Below, piece by piece: positions 8,976 to 19,190 of a stretch of 64,000 nt of DNA (position 1 is its first letter; each line of letters starts with the position of its first letter). This stretch comes from Actinomycetes bacterium (GTDB lineage Bacteria > Actinomycetota > JAICYB01). The stretch is taken from positions 62,001 to 126,000 of the forward strand of contig JAICYB010000002.1 in the NCBI GenBank assembly GCA_025934435.1. The letters are read 5' to 3'. Under the pieces are notes generated by a model, which ran no database searches, was not told the DNA's origin, and was given only the letters and a program-made list of their open reading frames with translations. A program made the position numbers and the translations under genes.

Positions 8976-9847
8976 TCGTCGTCCTCGGCTCGATCAACGT
9001 GGACCTCGTCGTCCGCGTGCCTCGGCTCCCGCTCGCGGGGGAGACGCTCCGCGGAGACACCTTCGAGACCGTCGGAGGCGGCAAGGGCGCGAACCAAGCC
9101 GTCGGGGTGCACCGTCTCGGCGCCGACGTCAGGCTGATCGGGCGCGTCGGCGACGACGAACTCGGCCGCCGCGCGCTGGCGGCGCTCGAGATCGACACGT
9201 CGCTCATCACGGTCGATCCGGACGAATCCACGGGTGTCGCGCTCATCTGCGTCGCGGACGATGGCGCCAACACGATCGTCACAGCCGGCGGCGCCAACCA
9301 CGCCGTCGGCGCCCGCGAACTCGACGCACTCAAGTCCGCGTTGTACGAGGCGGACGTCTTGCTGGTGCAGCTCGAGATCCCGATGCCGGTCGTCGAGGAG
9401 GCGGTGGCTTTGGCGCGCAACGCATCCGTGCCGGTCGTCTGCGACCCGGCCCCCGTCGCGCCGCTACCGGCGTCGGTGCTCGCCGGCCTCGACTGGATCA
9501 CCCCGAACGCCGTCGAAGCCGAGGCGCTGACCGGCTACGCCGATCCCGCGCGGGCGTCGCGCGCGCTCCTCGACGCCGGGGTGCGGAACGTCGTCGTCAC
9601 GCTCGGCGCCGACGGGTGCCTGTACAACGGCGAGCTCCACGTCCCGGCGCCCAAGGTCGAGGCGATCGACACCGTCGCCTGCGGGGACGCGTTCGATGCG
9701 GCGCTCGCGGTCTCTCTCGCCGGTGGTTCGTTCGTCACTGAAGCGCTTCGACACGGCTGCGCGGCGGGCGCGCTCGCGGCGACGAAACCCGGCGCCCAGC
9801 CGTCGCTTCCGACGCGAGCGGACGTTGACCGTCTCGGATTTGTATGA
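8972..9847 (+). CDS. PfkB-family ribokinase-like sugar kinase
   Basis: The 291-residue protein matches ribokinases over its whole length. The N-terminal substrate motif is GSINVDLVVRVPRLPLAGET, followed by GGGKGANQAVGVHRLG. The catalytic motif near the C-terminus reads DTVACGDAF with Asp239 as general base. Ribokinases normally have DTxGAGDAF here, so Cys237 in the anion hole is a variation. The reaction is expected to be ATP-dependent phosphorylation of ribose or a similar sugar; nucleoside kinases share the fold. The GTG at 8972 overlaps the previous stop as GTGA, and the stop overlaps the next ATG (9844). Confidence 0.85.
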   Translation: MIVVLGSINVDLVVRVPRLPLAGETLRGDTFETVGGGKGANQAVGVHRLGADVRLIGRVGDDELGRRALAALEIDTSLITVDPDESTGVALICVADDGANTIVTAGGANHAVGARELDALKSALYEADVLLVQLEIPMPVVEEAVALARNASVPVVCDPAPVAPLPASVLAGLDWITPNAVEAEALTGYADPARASRALLDAGVRNVVVTLGADGCLYNGELHVPAPKVEAIDTVACGDAFDAALAVSLAGGSFVTEALRHGCAAGALAATKPGAQPSLPTRADVDRLGFV

Positions 9848-10776
9848 GTACCCTACTTTCGGTGCGCGCGTTCAGGGTGGCGGTGCTCGCGGTGGTGTTG
9901 TCCGTCTTCGTCCCGGTGGCGACGAACGCGGAAGCGTGCACGTGGCACGAGACGCGCACGCCCGACACGTTCACGGGGGCAGACGCGCTCCTGCGCTCGC
10001 AGGGTGCGACCACCGGAGAAGGTTCGTGGTTCTTCTCGTGGCAGGGCGGTCTGTCGCGGACCTCGAACGACTACACGGTCGAGCGCGCGGCGACGTGGCC
10101 ACCGGACATCATCGTCAACCATCCGGCGATCAGCCCCAACGGGACGAACCACCTCATCAACACGCACTTCGGCGACATCGACTACTACCGCGGGAAGATC
10201 TACGCGCCCTACGAAGACGGCAGCGAAGGCCCGATCAACAACCCCGACTACCAACACCCGTACATCGCCGTCTACGACGCGAAGACGCTGCTGTACACCG
10301 GCACGCACTACGAGCTTCCGGTTGCGCTGCAGTTCGCCGGCGTCCCGTGGGTCGCGATCGACGGACGGAGCAAAGTCGCCTACACCGCGGAGTGGGACAT
10401 GCCGCACGACCGCATCAACGTGTACGACCTGCACTTCCATCCGAAGGGTTTCATCAACCTGAGCTACGACCCGTCGCTCGGGCCGAACTTCCATCTCTCA
10501 CGTATCCAAGGCGCGAAGGTCTACGACGGCGCGTTGTACGCCACGCGCGACGACGATGCCAAGACCGTCTTCAAGATCGACATCGCAACGGGCAACGTGA
10601 CGAAGCTCTTCTCACTCAACCCGACCGACGACGCTGAGCTCGAAGGTCTCGCGATCCGTCGCACGCCGGACGGATCGGTCCTGCACGTCCTCATGGTGCT
10701 CGACAACGACACCTCCAACCCGCAGGAGCTCACGAAGATCCACGTCGAGTTCCACCACTTCGGAGGTTGCTCGTGA
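9844..10776 (+). CDS. Secreted protein of unknown function
   Basis: The 310-residue product starts with a typical signal peptide: a basic start, a hydrophobic core at about residues 12-25 and a small-residue cleavage region before EACTWHE. The mature part is rich in aromatic and Asp/Asn residues and repeats phrases such as IAVYDAKT and FKIDIATGN, reminiscent of beta-propeller blades, but I do not recognise the family. The conserved-looking pair of histidines in INTHFGDIDYY could bind metal or substrate; this is speculation. The ATG overlaps the kinase stop by 4 nt and the stop overlaps the next secreted-protein gene, so it is transcribed with the glycohydrolase and kinase. Confidence 0.6.
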   Translation: MSTLLSVRAFRVAVLAVVLSVFVPVATNAEACTWHETRTPDTFTGADALLRSQGATTGEGSWFFSWQGGLSRTSNDYTVERAATWPPDIIVNHPAISPNGTNHLINTHFGDIDYYRGKIYAPYEDGSEGPINNPDYQHPYIAVYDAKTLLYTGTHYELPVALQFAGVPWVAIDGRSKVAYTAEWDMPHDRINVYDLHFHPKGFINLSYDPSLGPNFHLSRIQGAKVYDGALYATRDDDAKTVFKIDIATGNVTKLFSLNPTDDAELEGLAIRRTPDGSVLHVLMVLDNDTSNPQELTKIHVEFHHFGGCS

Positions 10777-12425
10777 TCAAGCGGTTCGCAACGGCGCTGA
10801 TCGCGCTCGTCGTCCTCCTTCCGATGGCGCACGCCGCGGCCGACACCTGCCCCACGACGCTCGGATGCGGCGACGATCTGGCGTGGGCACAAAACCTCGA
10901 GCAGAAGATCACCGAGAACACGTGGTACGGGCAGGTCTTCGAGGTCGATCACGATCCGACGACGGGCGCCATCGACAGCGTCAACGGGTTCGGCGATTCG
11001 GCCCTTTGGACGGGGACGTACCTCGCCGCGGAGTCGTACCGCTACGCCCTGGCGAGGAGCTACCTCGCGCGTCCGCTCGCTTCGTCCGCCGAACACGACT
11101 TCTGGGCCGCGCAGCTCGCCGACGCGAAGCCACGGATCGACGCGATGGTCGCGAAGTTCCACCTCCTCGCGAACATCTCCAAGAACTGGACGAACGCGAA
11201 CAAGCCGACCCTCAGCCCGCCGGCGGTGAACCTCGGCGGGACGATCTACAAGGGCGGGGAACCGGGCTACCTCATGCGCGCGTGCATCCCGACGACGGCG
11301 CCGGAGTGGCAACGGTGGAGCAACCAGGAGCTCGCGACGAGCCGCCGCATCTACGGTCCGCTCAAGTGGGACGACGGACAGCAGTACTACTGCGAGGACG
11401 CAACGAGTCGCGATGCGTACGCCGGAACGTTCTTCGGCCTCCTCACGGCGTTCGATTTCGTCGGTGGATCCGATTACTCGCTTCTGAAGACGATCCGTGA
11501 CGACATCGTGACGATGGTGAACTTCGCGGTGAAGTACTACTGGAACACGCCGCGCCCGAACGGCCGCATCTCGATCCCGATCGGTTCCGACCACAACGCG
11601 CCGCCGTGCACGTCGATCAATCCGATCCTCGACATCTGCGGACACGACTTCGAGAACTTCGTATCACCGCTCTTCATCTCAACGCCGACGGCGCGGCTGA
11701 ACCTCGCCGCCGCGGCGTGGCACGTCGTCCACGCGGATCCCGGACGAACGGACGTCGCGAAGTGGAATGCGATCAACGACGAAGAACTCGCAGCGGACGT
11801 ACCGTTTCTCGCCGGTGAGATGGCCGCGGACGATGCACAGCCCAACTCGAGCTACTACAAGTTCAACCTGAACCACCTGACGATGTTCGACATCGCCCGC
11901 CTCGAAACGGCGACGTTCGGCATCCCCTACGCGGTCCGGCAAGCGTTCGGCGTCATGGACTCGACGACCCGCGACGACGTGAACGCGCACTTCGAGACGA
12001 TCACGTTCGCTTTGACCGGTGAACAGTCCCGCTTGGACGACGCCGTCACGCATCTGCGGCAGTGGCGCGACTACTACACGCGCATCCACACGACACCGAC
12101 GACGAACAACAGCGCGCTTTGCGGGACGACGATCACGTGTGTCCCCGACGATCAGATGGACGTGCTGTTCCACGGACAGGACGTGACCATCCCCGGCTCT
12201 TCGGCGACGCTGCGTGCGAAGAACCCACTCCCCGTTGCGGATCGTCCGCCGACGGACTTCCTGTGGCAGCGACCGCCGTGGCAGCTCGACGGGAGCGCGT
12301 CGGTGAACCACCAATCCCCGGGCATCGACTACCTGCTGCCCTACTGGATGCTCCGCTACTACACCGAAGCGGCGCGGCCCGCGGTCAATCCGTTCCCGGC
12401 GTGGCCGGGGCCGGTGCATAACTGA
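10773..12425 (+). CDS. Large secreted protein of unknown function
   Basis: The 550-residue product has a signal peptide (IALVVLLPMAHAAA at about residues 9-22) and a mature part with many Trp, Tyr and Asn. Regularly spaced helical segments such as LWTGTYLAAESYRYALARSY are reminiscent of alpha/alpha-barrel (six-hairpin) carbohydrate-active enzymes, but no diagnostic catalytic motif is evident. I do not recognise the family. GTG at 10773 was chosen because GGAGG (10762-10766) sits 6 nt upstream and the codon overlaps the preceding stop. The end overlaps the convergent DUF1385 gene by 41 nt. Together with its neighbour it looks like an exported pair working on material handled by the upstream glycohydrolase and kinase. 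Confidence 0.6.
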   Translation: MIKRFATALIALVVLLPMAHAAADTCPTTLGCGDDLAWAQNLEQKITENTWYGQVFEVDHDPTTGAIDSVNGFGDSALWTGTYLAAESYRYALARSYLARPLASSAEHDFWAAQLADAKPRIDAMVAKFHLLANISKNWTNANKPTLSPPAVNLGGTIYKGGEPGYLMRACIPTTAPEWQRWSNQELATSRRIYGPLKWDDGQQYYCEDATSRDAYAGTFFGLLTAFDFVGGSDYSLLKTIRDDIVTMVNFAVKYYWNTPRPNGRISIPIGSDHNAPPCTSINPILDICGHDFENFVSPLFISTPTARLNLAAAAWHVVHADPGRTDVAKWNAINDEELAADVPFLAGEMAADDAQPNSSYYKFNLNHLTMFDIARLETATFGIPYAVRQAFGVMDSTTRDDVNAHFETITFALTGEQSRLDDAVTHLRQWRDYYTRIHTTPTTNNSALCGTTITCVPDDQMDVLFHGQDVTIPGSSATLRAKNPLPVADRPPTDFLWQRPPWQLDGSASVNHQSPGIDYLLPYWMLRYYTEAARPAVNPFPAWPGPVHN

Positions 12426-13155
12426 CCGTCTGCGCGACGCAGGCTTCGACGGCCCGGCATCCGACGGCGAGTTCGTCGAGCGTCGGCTCCATGGTGGTGA
12501 CCGTTCGTTGCAAGAACCGGCCGCCGCCGACGAGGACGCGGGTGAGGGGATGGCGCGGATACCTGAGTACCGCGAAACGGATCAGTTCCGCGGCCACGAG
12601 GACACCCGGCAGTAAGAGTCCGTTCCTCGCGATCAGCGGCGCCAAGACTGCGACGAGGAAGACGGCGTTCGTTCCGCAGCGATCGTGGATCCGCGAGACG
12701 GGCTTCGCTTCTTCCGCGGTCGTGACTCGTCCGTAGCGTTCGTACGCGGCGATCGCTTTGTGCTCGGCACCGTGGAAACGCCAGAGGCGCGCCGGCATCA
12801 GGACGCGCATGAGGAAGAGCGCGGACGCCATGAGCGTCCACGCGGCGAGCCAGTCGGGCCAGTGCATGACGAGCCGGCCCTCGAAGTACGTGACGGCGCT
12901 CAGGGCAACGAGCATGACGAGGAAGCGCGCGTTCGCGTTTCCACGGCGGCGTCGGAGAAGGCCGGAAACGAGGCCCTGCCCGATCGCCCACGCAACGCGC
13001 AACAGCGGAATCTTCGCGACGGGCGAGCGCTTGATGGTCCCGGTCTCGACGCTGCCGTCCGCGTGAGCGATCGCCCAGGCGTTCGCGCTGCGGATGTAGA
13101 CACCGTCGATGAGGGCCATCCCCCCGAGGACGAGCGGCTTGCTCCTGTCCGTCAC
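12385..13155 (-). CDS. DUF1385 family membrane protein
   Basis: The 256-residue protein has the DUF1385 signatures: GGMALIDGVYIRS at the N-terminus, FHGAEHKAIAAYE in the middle and RCGTNAVF further on. It contains several hydrophobic segments (about residues 70-125 and 175-205). The family is widespread in Firmicutes and Actinobacteria; the conserved His, Glu and Cys residues suggest metal binding, but function is unknown. The GTG at 13155 is preceded by GGGAG at suitable spacing, so the longer open frame to 13497 is rejected. Its 3' end overlaps the convergent secreted-protein gene. Confidence 0.8.
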   Translation of the reverse strand: MTDRSKPLVLGGMALIDGVYIRSANAWAIAHADGSVETGTIKRSPVAKIPLLRVAWAIGQGLVSGLLRRRRGNANARFLVMLVALSAVTYFEGRLVMHWPDWLAAWTLMASALFLMRVLMPARLWRFHGAEHKAIAAYERYGRVTTAEEAKPVSRIHDRCGTNAVFLVAVLAPLIARNGLLLPGVLVAAELIRFAVLRYPRHPLTRVLVGGGRFLQRTVTTMEPTLDELAVGCRAVEACVAQTVSYAPAPATPGTD

Positions 13156-13246
13156 CGGCGTATTCTCCCATGGCTGTCGGCAGCCCGGCCTACGGTGCTC
13201 TCGCCTTCCCCGCACGCCTTCCCCCTGGTCGAGAGGTGGTGCGACA

Positions 13247-13596
13247 ATGGCGTTGACGAATGTCGAGCTGTACGAGGCGCTCAAGGGGAGCGTCGGAGAG
13301 GACGCGCAAGGCTGATCGCCGAAGTGGTCCCAGCCGCAGACGAGGTAGCGACGAAGCACGATGTCTTCGTCTCGACGACCGAGCTCCGTGAGGAGATGGT
13401 CACGCTTCGGCTCGAGATGGGCGAGCTGCGTGGCGAGATGCGCGAGCTGCGTGGCGAGATGCGCGAAGGGTTCGCGACACTCCGCGGCGAGATCCATCAG
13501 TCCTCGAAGGAGACGATGCGCTGGATGCTCACGTTCTTCATCCCCGTGTGGGCCGGGACGTGGGGGACGGTGCTAGCGATACTCCTCAAGCACTGA
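13247..13596 (+). pseudogene. Frameshifted DUF1640-like coiled-coil membrane protein
   Basis: Reading from ATG 13247 gives MALTNVELYEALKGSVGEDA and then a stop at 13313-13315. In the next frame, from about 13307, the expected continuation appears: RLIAEVVPAADEVATK, then a coiled coil built on ELRGEMR heptads and a C-terminal membrane helix (LTFFIPVWAGTWGTVLAILL) ending at 13596. The intact paralogue at 42373-42789 has the same order (MALTNIELYEELKK, AARMIAEVVPKAYDLATK, coiled coil, membrane helix). Alignment shows that one base is missing near 13306 (GCG-CA where GCG-GCA is expected). This is either a decayed gene, a sequencing error or a programmed frameshift. The coiled-coil plus tail-anchor layout resembles DUF1640 proteins. 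Confidence 0.75.
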
Positions 13597-13599
13597 GCG

Positions 13600-15135
13600 C
13601 TACTCCCACTCGATCGTGCCCGGCGGCTTCGACGTGATGTCGTACACCACCCGGTTGACGCCACGGACCTCCGAGGTGATACGCGACGAGATCTTCTCGA
13701 GCACGTCGTGCGGGATGCGCGCCCAGTCGGCGGTCATCGCGTCTTCGGACGTCACCGCGCGCACCACGACGGGATGCGCGTACGTGCGCTCGTCGCCTTG
13801 GACGCCCACCGATTGCACGCCGATCAGCGCCGCGTAGCTCTGCCAGATCTCCGACTCGAGGCCGGCTCGTGCGAGCTCCTCACGGACGATCCCGTCCGCG
13901 CGCTGCACGATGGCGATCCGTTCCGACGTGATCTCGCCGATGATGCGCACGGCGAGTCCCGGTCCGGGAAACGGCTGACGGTTCACGATCTCCGGCGGGA
14001 GTCCGAGCTCGGACCCGACGCTTCGCACCTCGTCCTTGAACAGCTTCCGGAGCGGCTCGACGAGCGCGAACTGCATGTCCTCGGGAAGGCCGCCGACGTT
14101 GTGATGCGACTTGATCGTCGACGCCGTCGACGAACCGGACTCGATCACGTCCGGATAGAGCGTCCCCTGCACGAGGAACTTGACGTCACCGAGGCCGCGC
14201 GCGACCTCCTCGAACGTCCGGATGAAGAGCTCGCCGATGATCTTCCGCTTGCGCTCGGGATCGGCCACGCCGGCGAGCGCTCCGAGGAACTTCTCGCGCG
14301 CGTCGACGTGGATGAGCTCGACGTCGAAATGCCGCTTGAACGTGTCGACGACCTGCTCGGCTTCGTTCTGCCGAAGGAGTCCGTGGTCGACGAAGATGCA
14401 CTTGAGCTGGTCGCCTATCGCGCGGTGCACGAGCAACGCGGCCACCGCGGAGTCGACGCCACCAGACAACGCACACACGACCTTGCCGGATCCGACCTGC
14501 GCGCGGACCGCTTCGATCGACTCGTCGATGATCGAGACGGGCGTCCACGTCGGCGCGATATCACACGCGTGATAGAGGAAGTTGCGCATGACGTCCATGC
14601 CGCGCGGTGTGTGCGCGACTTCGGGATGGAACTGCACGCCGAAGAGTGCGTCGTCCGGATCCTCCATAGCGGCAACCGGACAGATCTCTGTCGATGCAAC
14701 GACGTTGAAGCCGGGCGGCGGCTTGACGACGGCGTCGCGATGCGACATCCACGCTTGCGTTTCGCGCGGAACGCCGGCGAGAACGAATGAATCGTCCGCC
14801 ACGGAGACGGTGGTCTTGCCGTACTCAGCTTTCTCCGTGTGTCCGACCTCGCCCCCGAGTGCTTGCGCCATCACCTGCTGTCCGTAGCAGATGCCGAGCA
14901 CGGGAACGCCGAGACGGAAGATGCGCTCGTCGCAATCGGGTGCGCCCGGCTCGTAGATCGACGCCGGGCCCCCGGACAGGATCAGACCCGCGGGATCGCG
15001 GCGCGTGATCTCGTCGACGGAAACCGAATGCGGAACGATCTCCGAATAGACGTGACACTCGCGCACACGACGAGCGATCAGCTGCGCGTACTGGGCCCCG
15101 AAATCGAGGACGAGGACGGGCCGCTCGGCCGTTAT
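13600..15135 (-). CDS. guaA: GMP synthase (glutamine-hydrolysing)
   Basis: GuaA converts XMP to GMP with ATP and glutamine. The 511-residue frame has the class-I glutamine amidotransferase domain (nucleophile Cys83 in GICYGQQ, His/Glu in FHPEVAH), the PP-loop ATP pyrophosphatase ([12 protein letters not shown]) and the C-terminal domain ending PPGTIEWE, the canonical GuaA ending. Family length is about 510-525, so the N-terminus must be near [13 protein letters not shown]. The only codon at that point is ATA (15135-15133). It overlaps the TAA of the guaB3 gene and follows AAGGAG at 10 nt. No ATG, GTG or TTG is available in frame near it, so initiation from ATA, or a base error, has to be assumed. 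Confidence 0.93.
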   Translation of the reverse strand: MTAERPVLVLDFGAQYAQLIARRVRECHVYSEIVPHSVSVDEITRRDPAGLILSGGPASIYEPGAPDCDERIFRLGVPVLGICYGQQVMAQALGGEVGHTEKAEYGKTTVSVADDSFVLAGVPRETQAWMSHRDAVVKPPPGFNVVASTEICPVAAMEDPDDALFGVQFHPEVAHTPRGMDVMRNFLYHACDIAPTWTPVSIIDESIEAVRAQVGSGKVVCALSGGVDSAVAALLVHRAIGDQLKCIFVDHGLLRQNEAEQVVDTFKRHFDVELIHVDAREKFLGALAGVADPERKRKIIGELFIRTFEEVARGLGDVKFLVQGTLYPDVIESGSSTASTIKSHHNVGGLPEDMQFALVEPLRKLFKDEVRSVGSELGLPPEIVNRQPFPGPGLAVRIIGEITSERIAIVQRADGIVREELARAGLESEIWQSYAALIGVQSVGVQGDERTYAHPVVVRAVTSEDAMTADWARIPHDVLEKISSRITSEVRGVNRVVYDITSKPPGTIEWE

Positions 15136-16289
15136 ACCGACCCCACTCCTTGCGATTGCTGAAGCAGCTTGCCCTCGCTCTTCACGGCCGGCGCGACGAC
15201 GAGCTCCGACTTCTGGAACTCCTTCACCGTGCCGTAACCGGCGGTCGCCATCGAGAACTGCAGCGCGCCGAACAGGTTCAGGGTGCCGTCGTTCACGTCG
15301 GCCGGTCCGATGAGGATCTCTTTCAGCGTGGCGTTCTGCGCCGCGTGCACGCGCACACCGCGCGGGAGCTCGGGGTGGAACGTCGCCATGCCCCAGTGGT
15401 AGCCGCGGCCGGGAGCCTCGAACGCGCCGGCTATCGGCGACGCGATCATGACGGCGTCGGCACCACAGGCGATGGCCTTGCTGATGTCGCCGCCGGTACG
15501 CATACCGCCGTCGGCGATGACGTGGCAGTACCGGCCGGTCTCTTCCAGATGACGCACACGCGCGGCGGCCGCGTCGGCGATCGCCGTCGCTTGCGGGACG
15601 CCGATACCGAGCACCTGGCGCGACGTGCATGCCGCACCGGGACCGATACCGACGAGCACACCGATCGCGCCGGTCTTCATGAGGTGGTACGCCGTCTCGT
15701 ATGCGGCGCAGCCGCCGACGATCACCGGGATGTCGAACGTTTTGATGAATTCCTTCAGGTTCAGCGGTTCGCGCGTCTTCGAGACGTGCTCCGCGGACAC
15801 GACCGTGCCCTGGATGACGAGGATGTCGAGTTCGGCGGCGAGCACGTCCTTGGCGAAGTCCTGCACACGTTGCGGCGTGAGGGACGCGGCCGCGACGACG
15901 CCGCCTTCCTTGATCTCGCGGATGCGCTCGCGGACGAGCTCCGCCTTCATCGGCTCGGTGTAGACGTCCTGGATGACCTTCGTCGCCTCGGCGGGCGATG
16001 CTTCGGCGATCCGCTCGTACACGGGCTCGGGGTCTTCGTAACGCGACCAGAGTCCTTCGAGGTTGAGCACGGCGAGCCCACCGAGCCGGCCGATCTCGAC
16101 GGCGTTCTTCGGGGACACGACGGCGTCCATCGCGGATGCCATGAGCGGGAGGTTGAACGTCCACGCGTCGAGCGTCCACGAGATGTCGACGTCGTCGGGG
16201 TCGCGCGTCCGTCGCGACGGAACGATGGAGACCTCGTCGAATCCGTAGGCCCGCCGGGCCTGTTTGCCCATCCCGATCTCGATATCCAA
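15132..16289 (-). CDS. guaB3: GuaB3 family IMP dehydrogenase-related protein
   Basis: The 385-residue protein is an IMP dehydrogenase/GMP reductase-type TIM barrel without CBS domains, the layout of the actinobacterial GuaB3 group. It starts with the family-typical [20 protein letters not shown], carries the catalytic loop [11 protein letters not shown] with Cys221, and has [20 protein letters not shown] for phosphate binding. The TTG at 16289 is preceded by GGAGGA at 5 nt and matches usual family N-termini better than the internal ATG. The gene runs into guaA with a one-codon overlap, so the XMP- and GMP-forming steps are probably translationally coupled. Whether it oxidises IMP itself or has an accessory role is not decided by sequence. 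Confidence 0.9.
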   Translation of the reverse strand: MDIEIGMGKQARRAYGFDEVSIVPSRRTRDPDDVDISWTLDAWTFNLPLMASAMDAVVSPKNAVEIGRLGGLAVLNLEGLWSRYEDPEPVYERIAEASPAEATKVIQDVYTEPMKAELVRERIREIKEGGVVAAASLTPQRVQDFAKDVLAAELDILVIQGTVVSAEHVSKTREPLNLKEFIKTFDIPVIVGGCAAYETAYHLMKTGAIGVLVGIGPGAACTSRQVLGIGVPQATAIADAAAARVRHLEETGRYCHVIADGGMRTGGDISKAIACGADAVMIASPIAGAFEAPGRGYHWGMATFHPELPRGVRVHAAQNATLKEILIGPADVNDGTLNLFGALQFSMATAGYGTVKEFQKSELVVAPAVKSEGKLLQQSQGVGSV

Positions 16290-16372
16290 ATCAGTCCTCC
16301 AAGCCCTGGGGAACCAGGATGCGCCGTCAAGCGCCCCGTGCGATGAAGACTATCCGACGCCTACGACGCGGG

Positions 16373-16828
16373 TTAGGACGCCTTGCCGAGCACGGCTTCG
16401 CACGCGACCAGCTGGAACGCGAAATGACGCTGCATGATCTCGCGGACCTGCTGCGAGACTTCCCAACTCTCGCCGCCTTCGTACGCCGCCGGGACGAAGA
16501 AGCGGAAGAGCTTCCGGAGGAACGCTCCTTCGACGAAGGCTCGGTGGATCTCCGGTGGTTCGTCCGACAGCATCTGCAGTGCAAGCGGCGGACACGTGAA
16601 CAGCTCGTGGTCGTGGAGCCGGACGAGCACCGGATCGCGAACGCCGTCGATGATCCCCGTCTCGAGCTCGAGACGGACATCTGGATCGTCGGACGCAGCA
16701 CCTTCGAACACGGTGAGGTCGACATGACGCAGGATGAGGCCGTGCGCTTTGTGCTGGAAGTCGGCCATCTTCCGGTCGAAGATGGCCACGACGTCCCTCG
16801 AGCCGAGGGGGCGCGCGTCGATGCTCAT
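16373..16828 (-). CDS. Conserved-looking hypothetical protein
   Basis: The 151-residue soluble protein from ATG 16828 has no signal peptide or membrane helix. It reads as a mixed alpha/beta protein with FDRKMADFQHKAHGLILRH near the start and RHFAFQLVACEAVLG at the end. I do not recognise a family. The start was chosen over longer open frame because the upstream stretch contains a strong hairpin (16840-16863) and a terminator (16882-16913), which are unlikely to be coding. A GGTGGG stretch just upstream could serve as ribosome-binding site. Confidence 0.55.
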   Translation of the reverse strand: MSIDARPLGSRDVVAIFDRKMADFQHKAHGLILRHVDLTVFEGAASDDPDVRLELETGIIDGVRDPVLVRLHDHELFTCPPLALQMLSDEPPEIHRAFVEGAFLRKLFRFFVPAAYEGGESWEVSQQVREIMQRHFAFQLVACEAVLGKAS

Positions 16829-16839
16829 CCCACCAGAAG

Positions 16840-16863
16840 TATCGCCCGCCGTAGCGGGCGATA
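16840..16863. promoter_or_regulatory. Perfect inverted repeat upstream of the 16373-16828 gene
   Basis: The arms TATCGCCCGC and GCGGGCGATA are a perfect 10-bp inverted repeat around the 4-nt loop CGTA. The repeat ends 11 nt before the ATG at 16828, where it could act as an operator, an mRNA hairpin affecting translation, or a second terminator for the small secreted gene upstream. There is no T-run behind it, which argues against a simple terminator. Confidence 0.5.
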
Positions 16864-16881
16864 CACCTTTCCTCGAAAATC

Positions 16882-16913
16882 GAAAGGCCCCCGCCCAAGA
16901 GCGGGAGCCTTTC
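16882..16913 (-). terminator. Intrinsic terminator of the small secreted-protein gene
   Basis: GAAAGGC and GCCTTTC close a longer GC-rich stem with a short AAGA loop and one mismatch. Read on the minus strand it is followed by GATTTTCG. It lies 51 nt past the stop of the gene at 16965-17330. Confidence 0.65.
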
Positions 16914-16964
16914 GGGGTGTGGATGGGGTACTTAGAGGATACTTCTTTCTCGTGGCTGTTCGCC

Positions 16965-17330
16965 TCAGTGACGGCGAACGGGGAGTGCTCTTGACACCGC
17001 CTTCTTGCATGCGCCGTCGCTGACGGTCGCGCGCGGTGCGATCGCCTTATACGTCCCGCTCGCGACGCTCGTCGCCGACGCCCAATCACCGGCGGAGTCG
17101 GTCGAGATCGTGGCTTCCAACACGAACCTTCCGTGGTGCTTGTGATAAACGTTCACCGAACGGCTATCGACGCACGTCGAATGTGAGGACTTCACTTTGC
17201 CGTGAACGTCGGACTTATCTGCCGCGACGTGGATCGTGATCCGCGTCTTGAACGCGTGGGCCGCAAAGGCGACCGTCGGAACTCCGAAGAACACGAACGC
17301 GGCGATAGCCGCGCACACTGCCTTACGCAT
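16965..17330 (-). CDS. Small secreted protein of unknown function
   Basis: The 121-residue product has a clear signal peptide (MRKAVCAAIAAFVFFGVPTVAFA) that would be cut after about residue 23. The mature ~98 residues are basic, with two cysteines (in STCVDS and DGACKKA) able to form one disulfide, and look beta-rich. Phrases such as VYHKHHGRFVLEATISTDSAG recall Ig-like secreted repeats found in actinobacterial surface proteins. ATG at 17330 is preceded by GGGAGGCAGGT. It is a monocistronic gene followed by a terminator. Function is unknown. Confidence 0.65.
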   Translation of the reverse strand: MRKAVCAAIAAFVFFGVPTVAFAAHAFKTRITIHVAADKSDVHGKVKSSHSTCVDSRSVNVYHKHHGRFVLEATISTDSAGDWASATSVASGTYKAIAPRATVSDGACKKAVSRALPVRRH

Positions 17331-17400
17331 ACCTGCCTCCCATCCTGTTCTGCCCGCGAAGACACTACTCCGGAGTCGGTCGGATGTCCGGAGAAAGAAG

Positions 17401-17427
17401 AAGGCCCCCGGCTTTGCCGGGGGCCTT
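17401..17427 (-). terminator. Intrinsic terminator of groEL
   Basis: A perfect 12-bp stem (AAGGCCCCCGGC with GCCGGGGGCCTT) closes a 3-nt loop. Read on the minus strand, the direction of groEL, it is followed by a pyrimidine-rich run CTTCTTTCTCC. It begins 19 nt past the groEL stop. Confidence 0.85.
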
Positions 17428-17445
17428 CGTTGATCTCGGCTCGGA

Positions 17446-19110
<1,665 letters not shown>

Positions 19111-19137
19111 TTAGCACTCTAAGTATATGAGTGCTAG
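19111..19137 (-). promoter_or_regulatory. CIRCE element (HrcA operator) of groEL
   Basis: TTAGCACTC, nine bases, GAGTGCTAG matches the CIRCE consensus TTAGCACTC-N9-GAGTGCTAA with one deviation. It lies 28 nt before the groEL ATG. HrcA binds this sequence and represses chaperone genes until heat shock. Confidence 0.95.
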
Positions 19138-19190
19138 CACGCGCAGGGGCCGGGTGTCAATCCGAAACGGCGTTTCCACCGTAGTTCCAT

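Noticed and set aside
12685..13300. Long plus-strand frame opposite the DUF1385 gene leading into the coiled-coil sequence
   Set aside because: Only the part after about 13307 resembles a protein (the shifted half of the coiled-coil gene); the rest is a charged shadow of the DUF1385 gene.
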